The notes under the pieces were generated by a model that was not told the DNA's origin, searched no databases, and saw nothing but the letters and a program-made list of their open reading frames with translations. From assembly GCA_031177765.1 (NCBI GenBank), contig JAPSKH010000005.1:38576-102575 (forward strand): a DNA stretch of 64,000 bases. Direction: 5' to 3'. The DNA comes from Microbacterium sp. (GTDB lineage Bacteria; Actinomycetota; Actinomycetes; Actinomycetales; Microbacteriaceae). The position numbers and the translations under genes are program-made. Position 1 is the stretch's first letter. Every line of letters begins with the position of its first letter. Below, piece by piece: positions 9,638 through 19,459 of the stretch.

Positions 9638-9674
9638 GGGGCGAATGTACCCGGCACCGCCGACACCGGGGGCG

Positions 9675-10316
9675 TCACGGCAGCAGCGCGATGACCTCCG
9701 CGAGATCGACCGGCTGGACGACGACATCCGCGCGGCCGCGCACCGCGGGCTTGGCGTTGAAGGCCACGCCGAGTCCTGCCGCTTCCATCATGAGCAGGTC
9801 GTTGGCGCCGTCGCCGATGGCGATCGTGCGGGCAAGAGGCACGCCGAGCTCGTGCGCCCATTCCCGCAGCGCCGCGGCCTTGGCCTCGGCATCCACGATG
9901 TCCCCGTCCACGGCGCCGTCGAGCGTCCCGTTCGCGGTCGAGAGCCGGTTCGCGCGCCAGGTGTCCACGCCCAGGTCCGGCGCCACCGTGTCGAGGATCT
10001 CGTGGAACCCGCCGGAGACGACGCCGACGACACCGCGGCGCTCGTGCACCGCGTCGATGAGCTCCCGGACGCCGGGTGTCGGCTCGATGCGGGCCAGCAC
10101 GCGCGCGAACGCCGCGACAGGCACCCCCTCGAGCGCGGCGACGCGCGACCTCAGGCTGGCGGCGAAGTCCACATCGCCGCGCATCGCGGCCTCCGTGGCG
10201 GCGGCCACCTCCGGGCCGCGGCCCGCCTCGTCGGCGAGGAGTTCGATGACCTCGTTGCGGATCAGCGTGGAATCGGCATCGAGGACGACAAGCAGGCGGG
10301 CAGGGGCGTCGGGCAT
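9675..10316 (-). CDS. serB: Phosphoserine phosphatase (HAD family)
   Basis: LDADSTLIRNEVIELLADEAG, VVSGGFHEILD, AIGDGANDLLMMEAAGLGVAFNAKP. Confidence 0.92.
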   Translation of the reverse strand: MPDAPARLLVVLDADSTLIRNEVIELLADEAGRGPEVAAATEAAMRGDVDFAASLRSRVAALEGVPVAAFARVLARIEPTPGVRELIDAVHERRGVVGVVSGGFHEILDTVAPDLGVDTWRANRLSTANGTLDGAVDGDIVDAEAKAAALREWAHELGVPLARTIAIGDGANDLLMMEAAGLGVAFNAKPAVRGRADVVVQPVDLAEVIALLP

Positions 10317-10374
10317 CCCTCCACGCTAGCGGGAGCGCGTCCGTCGACATGGACGCCGGCCGCGCCCGCGCGCA

Positions 10375-11619
10375 TCAGCGCTCGACGCGCACGCCCTTCC
10401 CGACGACGGTGATCCCGCTGTCGGTGACGGTGAAGCCGCGCGCCAGGTCGCGCTCGCGATCCACCCCGACCGTCGCGCCGTCCTCGAGGACGACGTTCTT
10501 GTCGAGGATCGCCCGGTGGATGCGCGCCCCGGCGCCGACGTGGACGTGGTCGAAGAGGACGGAGTCGGTGATGGTGGAGCCGCCATCGGCGAGCGTCCAC
10601 GGTCCGACGACGCTGCGCTCGAGGTGGGTGCCCGACAGGACCGAGCCGAGCGAGACGATCGAATCGATCGCGTTGCCGATGCGCCCGACCGAGTCGCGCA
10701 CGAACTTCGCCGGCGGGGAGTTGACCGCCTGGGAGTGGATCGGCCAGTCGGTGTTGTACAGGTTGAAGATCGGCAGGGTCGCGATCAGATCGCGATGGGC
10801 GTCGTAGAACGAGTCGATCGTTCCCACGTCGCGCCAGTAGTAGCGGTCGCGGTCGGTGGATCCCGGCACGTCGTTGCGGTTCATGTCGTACACGCCCGCT
10901 TCGCCTCGCCCCACGAAGTAGGGGATGATGTCGCCGCCCATGTCGTGGTTGGACGTCGGGATCTCGCCGTCGGCTTCGACGGCTTCGATCAGCGCATCGG
11001 CGTCGAAGATGTAGTTCCCCATGGAGGCGAGCACCTGGTCGGGCGCGTCGGCGAGACCGGTGGCGTTGAGGGGCTTCTCCAGGAACTGGTTGATCTTCAC
11101 CGCGTCCTCCTGATCGACGTCGATGACGCCGAACTGGTTGGCGAGCGAGATCGGCTGTCGGATGCCGGCGACCGTGGCGCGGGCGCCCGATTCCAGGTGC
11201 GCCGCCAGCATCTGCCGGAAGTCCATGCGGTAGACGTGGTCGGCGCCGATGACCACGACGATGTCGGGCTGCTCGTCGTTGATGAGGTTCAGGCTCTGCA
11301 GGATCGCGTCGGCGGACCCGGAGAACCAGCGCTTCCCCAGGCGCTGCTGCGCGGGCACCGAGGCGACATACGAGTCCAGGAGTGCCGACATGCGCCAGGT
11401 CTGGGAGATGTGCCGGTCGAGGCTGTGCGACTTGTACTGGGTCAGGACGACGATCTGACGCAGCCCGGAGTTGATCAGGTTCGAGATCGCGAAGTCGATC
11501 AGTCGGTACTGGCCGCCGAACGGCACGGCGGGCTTGGCGCGGTCCGCGGTCAGAGGCATCAGCCGCTTGCCCTCGCCGCCGGCGAGGATGATTCCGAAGA
11601 CCTTGGGCGCTCCTGGCAT
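10375..11619 (-). CDS. glgC: Glucose-1-phosphate adenylyltransferase
   Basis: [45 protein letters not shown]; 414 aa. Confidence 0.96.
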   Translation of the reverse strand: MPGAPKVFGIILAGGEGKRLMPLTADRAKPAVPFGGQYRLIDFAISNLINSGLRQIVVLTQYKSHSLDRHISQTWRMSALLDSYVASVPAQQRLGKRWFSGSADAILQSLNLINDEQPDIVVVIGADHVYRMDFRQMLAAHLESGARATVAGIRQPISLANQFGVIDVDQEDAVKINQFLEKPLNATGLADAPDQVLASMGNYIFDADALIEAVEADGEIPTSNHDMGGDIIPYFVGRGEAGVYDMNRNDVPGSTDRDRYYWRDVGTIDSFYDAHRDLIATLPIFNLYNTDWPIHSQAVNSPPAKFVRDSVGRIGNAIDSIVSLGSVLSGTHLERSVVGPWTLADGGSTITDSVLFDHVHVGAGARIHRAILDKNVVLEDGATVGVDRERDLARGFTVTDSGITVVGKGVRVER

Positions 11620-11694
11620 GGCACAACACTAGGGCCCGCGCCCCGGGCGGGCCACCGGCTGCACGGGGGTTGCGCGTGTACTAGCGTTCGTGGC

Positions 11695-12906
11695 ATGCGC
11701 GTCGATGTCGTGACCAAGGAGTACCCGCCCGAGATCTATGGGGGAGCGGGTGTCCACGTCACAGAACTGGTCAAGGCGCTGCGGGAGCCGGGGCCGGATC
11801 GTGACGGCGTCGACGTGCGGGTGCGCGCGTTCGGCGCCGAGCGTGACGAGGCCGGCACGACGTCGTACTCGGTCCCGGCCGAACTCGCCGGGGCGAACGC
11901 GGCGGTCCAGACGCTGGGGACGGACCTGGCGATCGTGACAGACGTCGCCGGCGCCGACGTGGTGCACAGCCACACCTGGTACGCCAACTTCGCCGGCCAC
12001 CTCGCTTCGCTGCTGCACGGCATCCCGCACATCGTCACCGCGCACAGCCTGGAGCCGCTGCGCCCGTGGAAGGCCGAGCAGCTCGGCGGGGGGTACGCCG
12101 TCTCGAGCTGGATCGAGCGCACCGCGTATCAGGGAGCGGCCGCGATCGTCGCCGTGAGCGAGGGCATGCGCGCCGACATCCTCCGCAGCTACCCCGATCT
12201 GGATCCTGCCAAGGTGCGTGTCATCTACAACGGCATCGACGTGTCGGCGTGGCACCCGGTCGACGATGCCGAGCTGCTCACCGGCTTCGGGATCGATCCC
12301 GCCCGGCCGTCCGTGGTCTTCGTGGGGCGCATCACACGTCAGAAGGGCCTTCCGTACTTCCTCCGCGCCGCCGAGCGGCTCCCCGCCGACGTGCAGGTCG
12401 TGCTCTGCGCCGGAGCTCCCGACACGCCGCAGATCATGGCCGAGGTGCAGGATCTCGTGCGCGGGCTGCAGGCCGGCCGTCAGGGCGTGGTCTGGCTGGA
12501 TCGCATGCTGTCCCGGCACGAGCTGAGCGCCATCCTGTCGGCGGCCACGACATTCGTCTGCCCGTCGGTGTATGAACCGCTCGGCATCGTCAACCTCGAG
12601 GCGATGGCGTGCGGGGCGGCGGTCGTCGGCACGGCGACCGGCGGCATCCCCGAGGTCGTCGTCGACGGCGTGACGGGCCGCCTCGTCCCCATCGAGCAGG
12701 TGCAGGACGGCACGGGAACGCCGCTGGATCCCGAGCGCTTCGTCGCCGACCTCGCGCGCGTGCTGACGGAGGTCGTCAGCGACCCCGAGCAGGCGCGCGC
12801 CTACGGGGCGGCGGGTCGTCGGCGGGCGACCGAGGACTTCAGCTGGGCCACGATCGCGGAGCAGACGGCGGCGCTGTACGCGGAGGTCGCGGCGCGCGGC
12901 CGATAG
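11695..12906 (+). CDS. glgA: Glycogen synthase (actinobacterial GT4 type)
   Basis: MRVDVVTKEYPPEIYGGAGVHVTELV, FVGRITRQKGLPYFLRAAERL, SVYEPLGIVNLEAMACG; divergent from glgC. Confidence 0.94.
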   Translation: MRVDVVTKEYPPEIYGGAGVHVTELVKALREPGPDRDGVDVRVRAFGAERDEAGTTSYSVPAELAGANAAVQTLGTDLAIVTDVAGADVVHSHTWYANFAGHLASLLHGIPHIVTAHSLEPLRPWKAEQLGGGYAVSSWIERTAYQGAAAIVAVSEGMRADILRSYPDLDPAKVRVIYNGIDVSAWHPVDDAELLTGFGIDPARPSVVFVGRITRQKGLPYFLRAAERLPADVQVVLCAGAPDTPQIMAEVQDLVRGLQAGRQGVVWLDRMLSRHELSAILSAATTFVCPSVYEPLGIVNLEAMACGAAVVGTATGGIPEVVVDGVTGRLVPIEQVQDGTGTPLDPERFVADLARVLTEVVSDPEQARAYGAAGRRRATEDFSWATIAEQTAALYAEVAARGR

Positions 12907-12915
12907 GCTAACGGC

Positions 12916-13701
12916 ATGCCCCAGGTGCTCGAATTCTCCGACGTCGTCGTCCGCCGAAACGCCCGGAACATCGTCGACCACCTGGACTGGAACGTTCGCG
13001 ACGACCAGCGCTGGGTCATCCTCGGACCCAACGGCGCCGGGAAGACCACCGTCCTGCAGCTGGCCGACACGCTGATGCATCCGACGTCGGGCGTCGTGTC
13101 CATCCTCGGCGAGCGGCTCGGCCGCACAGACGTGTTCGAGCTGCGGCCGCGCATCGGGTTCGCCTCGTCCGCGATGGCCCGCCGCGTGCCTCCGGAGGAG
13201 ACGGTGCTCAACGTCGTCCTGACCGCGGCGTACTCGGTGCTCGGGCGCTGGCGCGAGGACTACGAGGACATCGACGAGCGTCGCGCGCTGCGCGTCCTGG
13301 CGGAGTGGCGACTGGACCACCTGGCCGATCGCACGTTCGGCACCCTCAGCGACGGCGAGCAGAAGCGCGTCCAGATCGCACGCGCGGTCATGACCGACCC
13401 CGAACTGCTGCTGCTGGACGAGCCCACGGCGAGCCTGGACCTCGGCGCGCGCGAGGAGCTCCTGGAGCTCCTGGGCGGATACGCGCAGGCTCCCACGACG
13501 CCCGCGATGATCATGGTCACCCACCACGTCGAGGAGATCCCGCTGGGGTTCACCCACGTGCTCCTGCTCGCGGACGGCCGGGCGGTGGCATCCGGACCCA
13601 TCGCCCAGACGCTCACCGGCGACGCGCTCAGCGAGACGTTCGGCGTGCCGATCAAGCTCACGGAGGATGGCGGCCGGTACGCCGCCCGCGCGGCGCGCTG
13701 A
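12916..13701 (+). CDS. ABC transporter ATP-binding protein (no adjacent permease)
   Basis: GPNGAGKTTVLQLADTLMHPTSG, LSDGEQKRVQIARAVM, LLLDEPTASLDLG. Confidence 0.9.
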   Translation: MPQVLEFSDVVVRRNARNIVDHLDWNVRDDQRWVILGPNGAGKTTVLQLADTLMHPTSGVVSILGERLGRTDVFELRPRIGFASSAMARRVPPEETVLNVVLTAAYSVLGRWREDYEDIDERRALRVLAEWRLDHLADRTFGTLSDGEQKRVQIARAVMTDPELLLLDEPTASLDLGAREELLELLGGYAQAPTTPAMIMVTHHVEEIPLGFTHVLLLADGRAVASGPIAQTLTGDALSETFGVPIKLTEDGGRYAARAAR

Positions 13702-13741
13702 GATCGCACGGCGCGATTCCGCCGAGGCGCCCATCGCCTGA

Positions 13742-13747
13742 TAGAAT
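13742..13747 (+). promoter_or_regulatory. Candidate -10 element (TAGAAT) for rpmE2
   Basis: TAGAAT about 75 bp upstream of rpmE2 start, immediately before the leader hairpins. Confidence 0.5.
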
Positions 13748-13755
13748 CGCTCTTT

Positions 13756-13802
13756 GGTGCGCTCGCACCGCAGACTTTGACCGTCCTGGCAAAATCCAGG
13801 AC
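13756..13802 (+). ncRNA. Candidate structured 5' leader of rpmE2 (ribosomal protein L31 leader type)
   Basis: Two hairpins: GGTGC-GCTC-GCACC (13756-13769) and GTCCTGG-CAAAAT-CCAGGAC (13783-13802), between -10 and ATG 13823. Confidence 0.6.
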
Positions 13803-13822
13803 ACACTCCTCAAAGGATCATC

Positions 13823-14080
13823 ATGAAGACTGACATCCACCCCGAGTACCGTGCCGTCGTGTTCCGCGACCTCGGCTCCGGCGACACCTTCCTCACCCGC
13901 TCGACGGTGAGCAGCGACAAGACCATCGAGCTCGACGGCGTCGAGTACCCCGTCATCGACGTCGAGATCTCGTCCGCCTCGCACCCGTTCTACACGGGCA
14001 AGCAGCGCATCCTCGACTCGGCCGGTCGCGTCGAGAAGTTCAACCAGCGCTTCAAGAACTTCGGCGGCGGCTCCAAGTAA
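13823..14080 (+). CDS. rpmE2: 50S ribosomal protein L31 type B (zinc-independent, no CxxC)
   Basis: [31 protein letters not shown]...[29 protein letters not shown]; lacks cysteines. Confidence 0.97.
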   Translation: MKTDIHPEYRAVVFRDLGSGDTFLTRSTVSSDKTIELDGVEYPVIDVEISSASHPFYTGKQRILDSAGRVEKFNQRFKNFGGGSK

Positions 14081-14093
14081 GCCCCGTCGCCTG

Positions 14094-14121
14094 GAAGACC
14101 CCGTCCTCGGACGGGGTCTTC
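14094..14121 (+). terminator. Intrinsic terminator downstream of rpmE2
   Basis: GAAGACCCCGTC-CTCG-GACGGGGTCTTC, 12-bp stem, tetraloop. Confidence 0.85.
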
Positions 14122-14206
14122 GTGTTCCCGCCGGGTCCGCCGCAGCGGGCGGGCCGGGGCGGTGCGACCCGCTCACCCTGATCGGAGCGGCTCGTAGACT
14201 CGAGGT

Positions 14207-15106
14207 GTGACCGTCGCCAACCCGTACGCGCAGCTGCTCGACGACCTGCCGGTGACGCGGCGGGAGGCCACGATCCTCGGCTCCGCGACGTCGTACTGGG
14301 CGTACGGTCCCGAGGACGCGTCCACGACGATCGTCGCGGTGCACGGCTTCCGCGGCGAGCATCACGGGCTCGAACCCGTCGTGGCCCATCTGCCCGAGGT
14401 CCGGGTGATCTCACCCGACCTGCCGGGATTCGGCGAGACGCCGCCGATCCCGCACCGGCGGCATGACCTCCGCCTGTACGCGCAATGGCTGACGGCATTC
14501 GTGGACGCGGTCGCGCCCGGAGCCGTCATCCTGGGGCACTCGTTCGGCTCCATCGTCGTCGCCGCCGCGGTCGCCGACGGACTCCCGACGCCGCGCGTCA
14601 TCCTGGTGAACCCGATCGGCGCTCCGGCGCTCGAGGGCCCGCGGGGGATGCTCACCCGCCTGGCGGTCTTCTACTACTGGGCCGGCGCCCGGCTGCCTCG
14701 TCCCCTCGGCGAGGCGCTGCTGCGCAACGGACTCATCGTGCGGGTGATGAGCATCTCCATGGCAAAGACCAGGGACCGGCTGCTGCGGCGCTTCGTCCAC
14801 GAACAGCACGACACCTACTTCTCACGGTTCGCCGACCGCGACGTGCTGCACGACGCGTTCGTGGCGTCGGTCTCGCACGACGTGCGCGCCTTCGCTCCTC
14901 GCATCCCGCAGCCGACGCTCCTGGTCGCCGCACAACGTGACGACATCACGCCCATCGAGGCCGAACGGCGCCTTGCGCGCCTGTTCCCCGACGCACAGCT
15001 GGTGGAGATCCCCGAGGTCGGCCACCTGATCCACTACGAGACGCCTGCGCCGGCCGCCGCGGCGATCAGACGGTTCCTCGCGCCTTCCGACGACGATAGG
15101 CGATGA
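14207..15106 (+). CDS. Alpha/beta hydrolase
   Basis: VAVHGFRGEHHGLEPVVAHL, ILGHSFGSIVVAAAV, EVGHLIHYETP; GTG start. Confidence 0.9.
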   Translation: MTVANPYAQLLDDLPVTRREATILGSATSYWAYGPEDASTTIVAVHGFRGEHHGLEPVVAHLPEVRVISPDLPGFGETPPIPHRRHDLRLYAQWLTAFVDAVAPGAVILGHSFGSIVVAAAVADGLPTPRVILVNPIGAPALEGPRGMLTRLAVFYYWAGARLPRPLGEALLRNGLIVRVMSISMAKTRDRLLRRFVHEQHDTYFSRFADRDVLHDAFVASVSHDVRAFAPRIPQPTLLVAAQRDDITPIEAERRLARLFPDAQLVEIPEVGHLIHYETPAPAAAAIRRFLAPSDDDRR

Positions 15107-15635
15107 CGTTCATGCGGTTGCCGCAGTTGCCGGTGTCGCAGTAGCGTTTCGAGCCGTTCTTCGAGAAGTCCACGTAGACGCTGTCGCAGTCATCGGCGGA
15201 GCACAGCCGGATGCGGTCGTACTGGTCCGAGCGGATGACGTCGACGAACGCCATCGCGGTCTCGACCAGGATCCGGGTGGCCAGCGGCGCATCGTCGGAG
15301 GTAGCGTGCACGTGCCAGTCGAAGCCGTCGTGGATGACCAGGCGGGGGAGGGCGTGACCGTCGCGAAGCATGTCATTGACCAGCGGCACGGCGTGCTCCC
15401 GATCCACCTCCCAGAGCCGACGCAGCCGCGACCGGATGCCGCGAAGGGCTTCGAGCTCCGCCTCGTCGCGACGGATGGCGCCGGTGTACGGGTGGGCCGA
15501 GAGGAACGCCTCCAGATCCTCGCCGCTGGTCAGCGCGTCCTCGTCGTCGAATCCCGGAAGCGTGTTGACCAGGTGCGCGGCGGCGGCGAGACTCCGCTGC
15601 GTGTCATGGATGAATACCACATTGACTCCTGACAA
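15066..15635 (-). CDS. CGNR zinc finger (ABATE-domain) regulatory protein
   Basis: C-terminal RIRLCSADDCDSVYVDFSKNGSKRYCDTGNCGNRMNVIAYRRRK; start codon uncertain; tail overlaps convergent hydrolase gene by ~41 bp. Confidence 0.9.
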   Translation of the reverse strand: MSGVNVVFIHDTQRSLAAAAHLVNTLPGFDDEDALTSGEDLEAFLSAHPYTGAIRRDEAELEALRGIRSRLRRLWEVDREHAVPLVNDMLRDGHALPRLVIHDGFDWHVHATSDDAPLATRILVETAMAFVDVIRSDQYDRIRLCSADDCDSVYVDFSKNGSKRYCDTGNCGNRMNVIAYRRRKARGTV

Positions 15636-15686
15636 CCCGGGTGGCTACTGTCATCATCGTACGCATGCTTCGCCCCTGACAGTCGG

Positions 15687-16706
15687 ATGTCGCCCATGAC
15701 AGCTTCCACCGGTTCGATCCCACTGGCCGGCGTCGTGGTGCACGACATCGCCCGTCGCCGCGCGCGCACCAGCGGGCTGGTCCTGGGGCTCGCCTCGGCG
15801 CTGGCCTTCTCCTCCAGCGGCCCCTTCGTCAAGCCGCTGCTCGAGGCCGGATGGTCGCTGGGGGCGGCGCTGCTGGTGCGCATGGGCGTCGCAGGCCTGA
15901 TCCTCGCGCCGGCTCTCGTGATGGCCGTGAGACGCCAGCCCGGTCTGCTGCGGCGGCACGGAAGGATCATCCTCGCCTTCGGGCTGATGCCCGTCCTGGG
16001 CTGCCAGCTGTTCTTCTTCTCCGCGATGCAGCGCATGCCGGTGGCCGTGGCGCTGCTGATCCAGTACCTCGCCCCCGTCCTGCTCGTCGCGTTCGTGTGG
16101 ATCCGCACCCGCCGGGCGCCATCGGCCCTCGTCCTGTGGGGATCGCTCGTCGCGATCGCCGGGCTCGTGCTCGTCGTCGACATCTCCGGAGCCGCGTTCG
16201 ACCTCGTCGGGACCCTCCTCGCCCTCGGTGCCGCGTTGTGCGTCTGCGCGTACTTCGTGATCTCCGAGCGCGCCGGGGACGACCTTCCGCCTCTCGCCCT
16301 CGCGTCCGGCGGCCTGCTGACCGGCGCAGCCATCGTGGGCGTCCTGTGCCTGAGCGGGCTCCTGCCTTTCCGCGCTCCCGACGTGATCGTCGTCCTGGCG
16401 GGGACCGAGGTGGCGTGGTTCGTCCCGCTGCTGTGGGTCGCGGGGGTGGCCACGACGCTCGGCTACGCGCTCGGCGTCATGGCCGTGCCGCGAATCGGCT
16501 CGCGCGTGGCGTCCTTCGTCGGACTGTCCGAAGTGCTGTTCGCCCTCGCGTTCGCGTGGCTCTTCCTCGGCGAAGTCCCCGGGCCCGTTCAGTTCGTCGG
16601 CGGGGCGCTGATCCTCGTCGGGGTCGTGCTCGTGCGCGCGGAAGCCGACTCAGCGCGGAAGGATGCCGCCCCGGCGGTCAGGCGCCCCGTCGCGCCAGCT
16701 CCATGA
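15687..16706 (+). CDS. EamA/DMT family transporter
   Basis: Ten hydrophobic segments; LASALAFSSSGPFVKPLLEAGWS, VGLSEVLFALAFAWLFLGEVP; true start may be 15696. Confidence 0.88.
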   Translation: MSPMTASTGSIPLAGVVVHDIARRRARTSGLVLGLASALAFSSSGPFVKPLLEAGWSLGAALLVRMGVAGLILAPALVMAVRRQPGLLRRHGRIILAFGLMPVLGCQLFFFSAMQRMPVAVALLIQYLAPVLLVAFVWIRTRRAPSALVLWGSLVAIAGLVLVVDISGAAFDLVGTLLALGAALCVCAYFVISERAGDDLPPLALASGGLLTGAAIVGVLCLSGLLPFRAPDVIVVLAGTEVAWFVPLLWVAGVATTLGYALGVMAVPRIGSRVASFVGLSEVLFALAFAWLFLGEVPGPVQFVGGALILVGVVLVRAEADSARKDAAPAVRRPVAPAP

Positions 16707-17151
16707 GCGGAGTCACCCGGTGGGGGATCACCTCGCCCATGACCAGCGAGGTCTCGGTGCGCTCGACGCCCTCGATGGAGAGGATGCGCGCGTCGGTGTC
16801 GAACAGATGCCGCGTGTCGCGGCAGGCCACCCGCACCAGCAGGTCGACCTGACCTGAGAGGCCATGTGCCTGCACGACCTCGGGGACGCGAGCGAGCTCG
16901 ACGCTGATGCGCGGGAGGTCCGCCTGGCGAACGATGACGCTGATGAACGCCTCGATGGGGAACCCCAGCGAAGAAGACGAGATCGCTCGCTCGTACGAGA
17001 GGAAAACGCCGGAGCGCTCCAACCGCGCCATGCGCGCCTGGACGGTGTTGCGTGACAGGCCCAGTCGCTCGGCGAGCGCCACGACGGTGGCGCGGGGGTC
17101 TGTCGAGAGGGCGGCGAGAAGCTCGAGGTCGACGTGGTCCAGAGCGGCCAT
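16678..17151 (-). CDS. Lrp/AsnC family transcriptional regulator
   Basis: MAALDHVDLELLAALSTDPRATVVALAERLGLSRNTVQARMARLERSGVF; divergent from the E1 alpha gene. Confidence 0.92.
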   Translation of the reverse strand: MAALDHVDLELLAALSTDPRATVVALAERLGLSRNTVQARMARLERSGVFLSYERAISSSSLGFPIEAFISVIVRQADLPRISVELARVPEVVQAHGLSGQVDLLVRVACRDTRHLFDTDARILSIEGVERTETSLVMGEVIPHRVTPLMELARRGA

Positions 17152-17197
17152 AGTGCCAAACGGTAGCACGGTCTGGGGGAAGCGCATTTGTCATCGT

Positions 17198-17224
17198 GCT
17201 CAAGAACCATCCACATGCTTGAGC
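17198..17224. promoter_or_regulatory. Inverted repeat, candidate Lrp-type operator
   Basis: GCTCAAG-13 nt-CTTGAGC between divergent lrp-like gene and 2-oxoacid dehydrogenase operon. Confidence 0.5.
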
Positions 17225-17312
17225 GTCGTGCGTTGCCGTCGTACTCTCGGGCTGACCGGCGACGAAGCCGGCGAACCGACGCGGCTCCTCACGAGGGAGT
17301 ACCGCATGAGGA

Positions 17313-18446
17313 GTGATGACGATGACGCACACCCTTGGCCCCACCGCTGACCTCGGCACCGACATCGAGGACGTCGCACGCCTGGTGAGCCCCGACGGCG
17401 AGCGCCTCGCCGACGCGGAGCTGGATCGCTGGGTGCAGGACGTCGACGCAGCGTTCCTGCGCAGTCTCTATCGCGACATGGTGCTCGTCAGACGCATCGA
17501 CAAGGAGGGGGTCGCCCTGCAGCGGCAGGGGCAGCTGGGCCTGTGGCCGCCGTGCCTCGGGCAGGAGGCCGCGCAGATCGGTACCGCGCGTGCCCTCCGA
17601 GCCGATGACTTCGCCTTCCCCAGCTACCGGGAGACCGGCGTCGTCTACGCCCGTGGCGCGCGTCCCGCGGACTACGTGCTCGCGTGGCGCGGCGAGGAGC
17701 TGTCGACCTACAACCCGTACGACATCAACGCCGCCACCCCGCAGATCATCATCGGCGCGCAGTCGCTGCACGCCGTCGGCTACGCGATGGGCATCCAGCG
17801 CGACGGCACCGACCAGGTCAGCGTCGCCTACTTCGGCGACGGCGCGACGAGTCAGGGTGACGTCAACGAAGCCCTGGTCTTCGCATCCTCCTTCCGTGCA
17901 CCCACGGTGTTCGTGTGCACCAACAACCAGTGGGCCATCTCGGAACCGGTCACCGTCCAGGCGAAGTACCCGATCGCGGGTCGGGCGCCGGGCTTCGGCA
18001 TCCCGAGCATGCGGGTGGACGGCAACGACGTGCTGGCCTGCCTCGCGGCGATGCGGTGGGCCCTCGACCACGCCCGCTCCGGCAGGGGACCGGCGTTCAT
18101 CGAGGCGGTGACCTACCGGATGGGACCGCACACCACCTCTGACGACCCCACGCGGTACCGCGACAAGGAGGAGGTCGAGCAGTGGCGCCGGCGCGACCCG
18201 ATCGCGCGTGTGGAGGCGCTGCTGCGCGGGATGGGCGAGTTCGACGACGAGTTCGCCGCCGGGGTCGAGGCCGACGCGGACGCGCTCGCGGGCGAGGTGC
18301 GGGCGGCCGCCATGCAGGCGGTGACGCGCGAGCCGATCAGCGTCCTCGACCACGTGTACGCCGAGCCGCACGCGGGTCTGGACGAACAGCGCGCATGGTT
18401 CGCGGCGTACCTCGACGGGTTCGAAACGCAGGAGGCGCAGCGATGA
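17313..18446 (+). CDS. bkdA: Branched-chain 2-oxoacid / pyruvate dehydrogenase E1 component alpha subunit
   Basis: ThDP-binding GDGATSQGDVNEALVFASSFRAPTVFVCTNNQWAIS; phosphorylation loop YRMGPHTTSDDPTRYR typical of the BCKDH type. Confidence 0.9.
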   Translation: MMTMTHTLGPTADLGTDIEDVARLVSPDGERLADAELDRWVQDVDAAFLRSLYRDMVLVRRIDKEGVALQRQGQLGLWPPCLGQEAAQIGTARALRADDFAFPSYRETGVVYARGARPADYVLAWRGEELSTYNPYDINAATPQIIIGAQSLHAVGYAMGIQRDGTDQVSVAYFGDGATSQGDVNEALVFASSFRAPTVFVCTNNQWAISEPVTVQAKYPIAGRAPGFGIPSMRVDGNDVLACLAAMRWALDHARSGRGPAFIEAVTYRMGPHTTSDDPTRYRDKEEVEQWRRRDPIARVEALLRGMGEFDDEFAAGVEADADALAGEVRAAAMQAVTREPISVLDHVYAEPHAGLDEQRAWFAAYLDGFETQEAQR

Positions 18447-19459
18447 CGCAGCTGACGATGGCCAAGGCCATCAACGAAGGCCTCCGCCGGGCGATGGCCG
18501 ACGACCCGAAGGTGCTCGTCATGGGCGAGGACATCGGCAAGCTCGGCGGGGTGTTCCGCATCACCGACGGGCTGCTCGACCAGTTCGGCGCCCAGCGGGT
18601 GATCGACACGCCACTGGCGGAGGCCGGCATCATGGGCACCGCGGTCGGGCTGGCGTTCCGCGGATACCGCCCGGTGGTCGAGATCCAGTTCGACGGCTTC
18701 GTGTATCCCGCCTTCGACCAGATCGTGTGCCAGGTGGCCAAGCTCCACTACCGCACGCGCGGCAACGTCTCGATGCCGATCACGATCCGCATCCCGTGGG
18801 CCGGGGGCGTGGGCGCCGCCGAGCACCACAGCGAGTCGCCCGAGGCGTACTTCGTGCACACGTCGGGTCTGCGCGTGGTGGCGGTGTCGAACCCGCAGGA
18901 CGCGTACGTGATGCTCCGGCAGGCGATCGCGTCGGACGACCCGGTGGTCTACTTCGAGCCCAAGCGGCTGTACCACACGAAGGGCGACGTCGACCTCGAC
19001 GTCCCGCTCGCCGACGCAGCCCCGATGGGCCTGGCGCGCGTCGTCCGTGAAGGCTCGGACGTGACGCTTCTGACCTACGGGTCCCAGGTCTCGACGGCGC
19101 TGGACGCCGCGACCGCCGCCGAGGATGAGGGCGTGTCGATCGAGGTCGTCGATCTGCGGTCGATCTCACCGGTGGACTACCGCACGGTGACCGCGTCCGT
19201 GCGCAAGACCGGTCGTGTCGTGGTGACCCACGAAGCCGCACGGGAGGCGGGCGTGGGAGCGGAGCTCGTCGCGAGCGTGACCGAGCGCTGCTTCCACTAC
19301 CTGGAAGCGCCCCCGCAGCGGGTCACCGGCCACGACATCCCGTACCCGCCGGCGAAGCTCGAGAAGCATCACCTCCCGGACCTCGACCGCATCCTGGATG
19401 CCGTGGATCGCGTGCTGGACAGACCCAACAGCCTCACCGGCCTGGTGGAGGCGTCATGA
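18443..19459 (+). CDS. bkdB: Branched-chain 2-oxoacid / pyruvate dehydrogenase E1 component beta subunit
   Basis: MTQLTMAKAINEGLRRAMADDPKVLVMGEDIGKLGGVFRITDGL, EIQFDGFVYPAFDQ; ATGA overlap. Confidence 0.92.
   Translation: MTQLTMAKAINEGLRRAMADDPKVLVMGEDIGKLGGVFRITDGLLDQFGAQRVIDTPLAEAGIMGTAVGLAFRGYRPVVEIQFDGFVYPAFDQIVCQVAKLHYRTRGNVSMPITIRIPWAGGVGAAEHHSESPEAYFVHTSGLRVVAVSNPQDAYVMLRQAIASDDPVVYFEPKRLYHTKGDVDLDVPLADAAPMGLARVVREGSDVTLLTYGSQVSTALDAATAAEDEGVSIEVVDLRSISPVDYRTVTASVRKTGRVVVTHEAAREAGVGAELVASVTERCFHYLEAPPQRVTGHDIPYPPAKLEKHHLPDLDRILDAVDRVLDRPNSLTGLVEAS

Noticed and set aside
15066-15106. 41-bp overlap of convergent hydrolase and CGNR genes as a sign of misannotation
   Set aside because: Both C-termini look genuine (CGNR...AYRRRKARGTV and RRFLAPSDDDRR); short convergent overlaps are common in compact genomes.
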